The notes beneath the pieces were generated by a model, which saw only the letters and a program-made list of their open reading frames with translations, ran no database searches and was not told where the DNA came from. From positions 10,414 to 44,525 of the forward strand of contig PLKG01000061.1 of assembly GCA_003140595.1 (NCBI GenBank): DNA of 34,112 nt, read 5' to 3'. Both the position numbers and the translations under genes were made by a program. This stretch comes from Acidimicrobiaceae bacterium (GTDB lineage Bacteria > Actinomycetota > Acidimicrobiia > Acidimicrobiales > Bog-793). Of this stretch, positions 31,751-34,112 are shown piece after piece. The first letter of the stretch is position 1. Each line of letters begins with the position of its first letter.

Positions 31751-32509
31751 TCACTCCTCGATGAGCGTGACTGCGCTGCCGGCGTGCACGAGCACCAGGT
31801 CTCCCGGCTGCGGCGTACCTATCAGCGTCGTGTCGATCCCTTCGACACCGGTGGCCATCCGGACGCGCGCTTGGTACCCAGGGCCTGTCTCGACAACCTC
31901 GGCCAGGCGCCCCTCGTCGGAACAGGTGATACACACCTCGTAGTCGCAGGCAGCACTGCTGGCGGCGGCCACGGAACCGAGTAGCCGGGGATGCTCGATC
32001 CAGTTGTGCGTGAGCTCCCAAAGCAGATGGGAGACGAGTGCGAAACCGCCCCCGTAGGCCGAAGGCGCCAGTCCTTCGTCGAGCCACAGGACGTGGTCGG
32101 CTGCACCTGGATCAGGACGGCTCCCTTGGCCGATCCAGACAGAGCGCAAGCCCCAGACGGGAACCCGGCGCATGGCGGCGCGCACCGCGGCATCCTGCGC
32201 AGACGCAACCGCGACCAGTATGTCGCCGGGCGATGCCACGACTCGCAGAGTGCTGACGAGCTCACCACCATCGACCGCCGCCGCCGGCAACACCGCCTTG
32301 CCGACCATGAAGGGACGCGCGAACTCGACGGCCAGGTGTTGCGCGTGCGATGAGCACTCAGGAGAAGCGCACCACATCGTTGCTCCGGCAGCGAAGTGGC
32401 GGGCCAGGTCAAAGGAGGCCTTGACGAGGTCACCGGCCATAGCTCCGAGTGTATTGTTCTCCGCGTACGACGGCTCGGCTGGAAAGCGGTGATCATCGGC
32501 TGGGCTCAT
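31751..32509 (-). CDS. SIS-domain protein fused to a HypC-type hydrogenase maturation domain
   Basis: A 252-residue fusion. Residues ~24-170 form a SIS/phosphoheptose-isomerase-like domain (CASPECSSHAQHLAVEFARPF, then SPGDILVAVASAQDAAVRAAMR). Residues ~185-252 match HypC/HupF: CDYEVCITCSDEGRLAEVVE with C193 and C196, and a beta-barrel end PQPGDLVLVHAGSAVTLIEE. HypC carries the Fe(CN)2CO unit during [NiFe]-hydrogenase assembly through a cysteine that is normally N-terminal; here the cysteines are internal. The ATG at 32509 has GGAGGG 8 nt upstream. No hydrogenase subunit or other hyp gene is in the window, so it may be a remnant or belong to genes elsewhere. An internal ATG at residue 24 is an alternative start. 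Confidence 0.75.
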   Translation of the reverse strand: MSPADDHRFPAEPSYAENNTLGAMAGDLVKASFDLARHFAAGATMWCASPECSSHAQHLAVEFARPFMVGKAVLPAAAVDGGELVSTLRVVASPGDILVAVASAQDAAVRAAMRRVPVWGLRSVWIGQGSRPDPGAADHVLWLDEGLAPSAYGGGFALVSHLLWELTHNWIEHPRLLGSVAAASSAACDYEVCITCSDEGRLAEVVETGPGYQARVRMATGVEGIDTTLIGTPQPGDLVLVHAGSAVTLIEE

Positions 32510-32772
32510 TGCGGATTCCCTCCGGCGAGGGTACCAGCGTCGGTCGTAGCAGCCCTACTCGAAGGTGGTCCACTGCTGCTGGTGACCACAACCGCGCAGG
32601 AATCTTGTTCGGACACCAATCGCAACTTGGGAGCCACGGGACAGACGAACAGGTGGTCACGACTATCTGGTCGCGGGAGCACGCGAACCTCTATCTCCTT
32701 GTCTCCAGGCTTTCTGAGCGAGGCTGTCTATCGGCGCGGACGACGACATGGAGCAAGCTGAGCGTCTCTCAG

Positions 32773-33001
32773 ATGTCTCGAGGGGAAACCAACGAGGTTC
32801 AGTGACGTTATCGCCGGCGAAAAAGGGGTACCCGTCGAGGTGACGATCCTGGTCCCGGACCCCGGTAAGACAGAGGCGCTCGTGAGGGTCCAGGCCCGCG
32901 GTGTCTGCCACACCGATCTGCACTACCACGAGGGTGGTGTCAGTGACGAGCTCCCGTTCATTCTGGGCCATGAGGCCGCAGGCATTGTCGAAGCCATCGG
33001 C
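32773..33001 (+). pseudogene. 5' remnant of a zinc-dependent alcohol dehydrogenase
   Basis: From about 32804 the frame reads [21 protein letters not shown], then [43 protein letters not shown], split here for reference. This is the N-terminal catalytic-zinc domain start of the MDR alcohol dehydrogenases, closest in wording to S-(hydroxymethyl)mycothiol dehydrogenase. The zinc cysteine (GVCHTD) and the GHE motif are kept. After EAIG, at 33001, similarity stops abruptly and no later ADH segment is found in any frame. The likely original start (ATG 32773, [10 protein letters not shown]) is in a different frame, so there is also a frameshift near 32803. The following 33002-33312 holds no recognisable gene. 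Confidence 0.75.
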
Positions 33002-33312
33002 AGGAACAGGGAAGTGCTGGGCGCTAACCCAGAGTGGGGCGCTTCACCCACGCGCGCCGAACTTGATCCACGATCCCTCGGACCTGGTACCAGGCCCGCA
33101 AGTTCGCGAACCGCCAGGCATACCCACCGCGTCTGGTCACGTCACCTCGTCCGAAGGCCAGCCCATCAAGAACGGATCACTTGGTTGGGTGTTCACCGCG
33201 CTGGCGTTAGTTTCGACGAGTGGGCCTGCCCCGGGGAGGAAAGCGCCTAGACCACCAGTCGTGGCCCTCCAAGGCGCCGCTACTCCGTTCGCCAAACACA
33301 GGAGATCCGGCC

Positions 33313-34112
33313 GTGACGCTTGAACGCAACCAGCCACTCCGCAGCGGTCCGACCCAATCCGAGAATGGCACCAGGCGGTGGTTCCCAGGCGTGCTCTTGG
33401 CGGTCGCACTGGTCGTCAGTAGCTGGCTCGCCATTACGCGCCTGACCATGTCGAGTCCTGTCGCGTCCCCGCCTGTGTCGATGTGCCCAGGGACGAACGT
33501 CGCCGCCTTCGGCCCGAACGTCTGCGTGTTCAGCGACACCGTGAGCCAGGCAACGATCCAGACCGAACTCAACAACATCTCCACTCAGCAAGTCCCTATC
33601 ACAAGTCAGTTCGACCGTGACCGTTACGCCATCCTTTTCGAGCCTGGATCCTACGGATCGGCCGACGACCCCCTGGTCTTCCAGGTCGGTTACTACACGG
33701 AGGTCGCGGGTCTTGGCTATATGCCCCAGGACACGGTCATAAACGGGGCCATTGACGTGTTCAGTAACTCCTGCAAAGCCGGAACCTCCGAGTGCAATTC
33801 GGACAACAACTTCTGGCGATCGCTGTCAAACCTGACGCTCAACGTGGACCTACCGAGTTCCCCACCGGCCTACGCGCCGTCGGTCGTCGATGCTCACGGC
33901 CCCCGCTGCACCAACACCGAGGAGAGCTGGTCGGCGTCCCAGGCTGACCCCATCAGGCGGGTCATCGTCAACGGAAGCCTCGTTTTCCAGGACTATTGCG
34001 CATCAGACGACTATGCCAGCGGCGGTTTCATCGCTGACAGCCAAGTCAGCCGGGGCCTCGACTTCTACGGAAACCAGCAGTACCTGGTCCGTAACAGCGA
34101 CATCGGCGGCGC
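33313..34112 (+). CDS. Secreted or membrane-tethered probable beta-helix protein (3' end outside window)
   Basis: At least 266 residues, open to the window edge. It begins at the GTG at 33313, 7 nt after AGGAGA. A basic tail is followed by one hydrophobic segment (about 24-41, WFPGVLLAVALVVSSWLAI), a signal anchor or uncleaved signal. The extracytoplasmic part contains RYAILFEPGSYG, QVGYYTEVAGLGYMPQD, INGAIDV, NNFWRSLSNLTLN, IRRVIVNGSLVFQDY, SGGFIADSQV and QQYLVRNSDIG. This ordered set occurs in a family of large bacterial proteins with pectate-lyase-like right-handed beta-helices, often annotated vaguely. A carbohydrate-binding or glycosidase role is plausible, unproven. Six cysteines in the exported part could form disulfides. 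Confidence 0.75.
   Translation, partial: MTLERNQPLRSGPTQSENGTRRWFPGVLLAVALVVSSWLAITRLTMSSPVASPPVSMCPGTNVAAFGPNVCVFSDTVSQATIQTELNNISTQQVPITSQFDRDRYAILFEPGSYGSADDPLVFQVGYYTEVAGLGYMPQDTVINGAIDVFSNSCKAGTSECNSDNNFWRSLSNLTLNVDLPSSPPAYAPSVVDAHGPRCTNTEESWSASQADPIRRVIVNGSLVFQDYCASDDYASGGFIADSQVSRGLDFYGNQQYLVRNSDIGG

Noticed and set aside
31287-32087. Minus-strand open frame of ~266 codons overlapping the HypC part and the small broken gene
   Set aside because: Arginine/proline-rich out-of-frame reading; the SIS-HypC frame explains the first part.
1-34112. CRISPR arrays, rRNA genes, complete insertion sequences, phage genes or toxin-antitoxin pairs
   Set aside because: No regularly spaced repeats, rRNA motifs, transposase/integrase motifs or recognisable toxin-antitoxin families were seen on reading both strands.

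Overview
The window comes from a GC-rich bacterial chromosome, most likely an actinobacterium outside the well-studied orders (Acidimicrobiia would fit). Support: the rimO-pgsA-cinA-recA order, a LexA box of the actinobacterial GAAC-N4-GTTC type in front of recA, several start codons placed 6-7 nt after a TANNNT box (leaderless transcripts), frequent GTG starts, and a fragment resembling the actinobacterial mycothiol-linked alcohol dehydrogenase. The taxonomic placement is inference; the gene order and sites are read directly.

Region 1 (1-3.6 kb) holds a LysR regulator, a GNAT acetyltransferase, a DsbA-fold protein and an acetyl-CoA hydrolase/CoA-transferase family protein. Region 2 (3.6-12.7 kb) is a long minus-strand run. 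It reads, in transcription order: alpha/beta hydrolase, membrane-anchored MurF-like ligase, D-Ala-D-Ala-ligase-like enzyme, PH/SHOCT membrane protein, rimO, pgsA, cinA, then recA with its own SOS-type promoter. Region 3 (12.7-16.6 kb) has a short UvrD-family helicase, a 26-residue basic ORF coupled through TGATG to an acidic protein made almost wholly of 11-residue repeats, an Rrf2 regulator and a small acidic hypothetical protein.

Region 4 (16.55-17.8 kb) has no confident gene and looks degenerate. It is followed by a membrane-bound GGDEF-EAL cyclic-di-GMP protein (17.8-20.4 kb). Region 5 (20.4-30.9 kb) is a complete carbohydrate-use locus. A LacI regulator and a GH39 enzyme run leftward. 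A solute-binding protein, two ABC permeases, a GH5 enzyme and a GH95 enzyme run rightward. Related operator-like sequences sit in both divergent promoters. None of the three glycosidases has a visible signal peptide and no ABC ATPase is encoded, so the picture is import of oligosaccharides through a shared ATPase, then cytoplasmic trimming.

Region 6 (30.9-33.3 kb) looks like decaying accessory DNA: a SIS-HypC fusion without hydrogenase genes, a frameshifted small gene directly after it, the first ~75 codons of a zinc alcohol dehydrogenase, and stretches without recognisable genes. The window ends inside a secreted or membrane-tethered, probably beta-helical protein gene.

The best candidates for something undescribed are the basic-peptide/hendecad-protein pair (14854-15425), the hydrolase/membrane-MurF/Ddl operon (9030-12685) and the SIS-HypC fusion (31751-32509).
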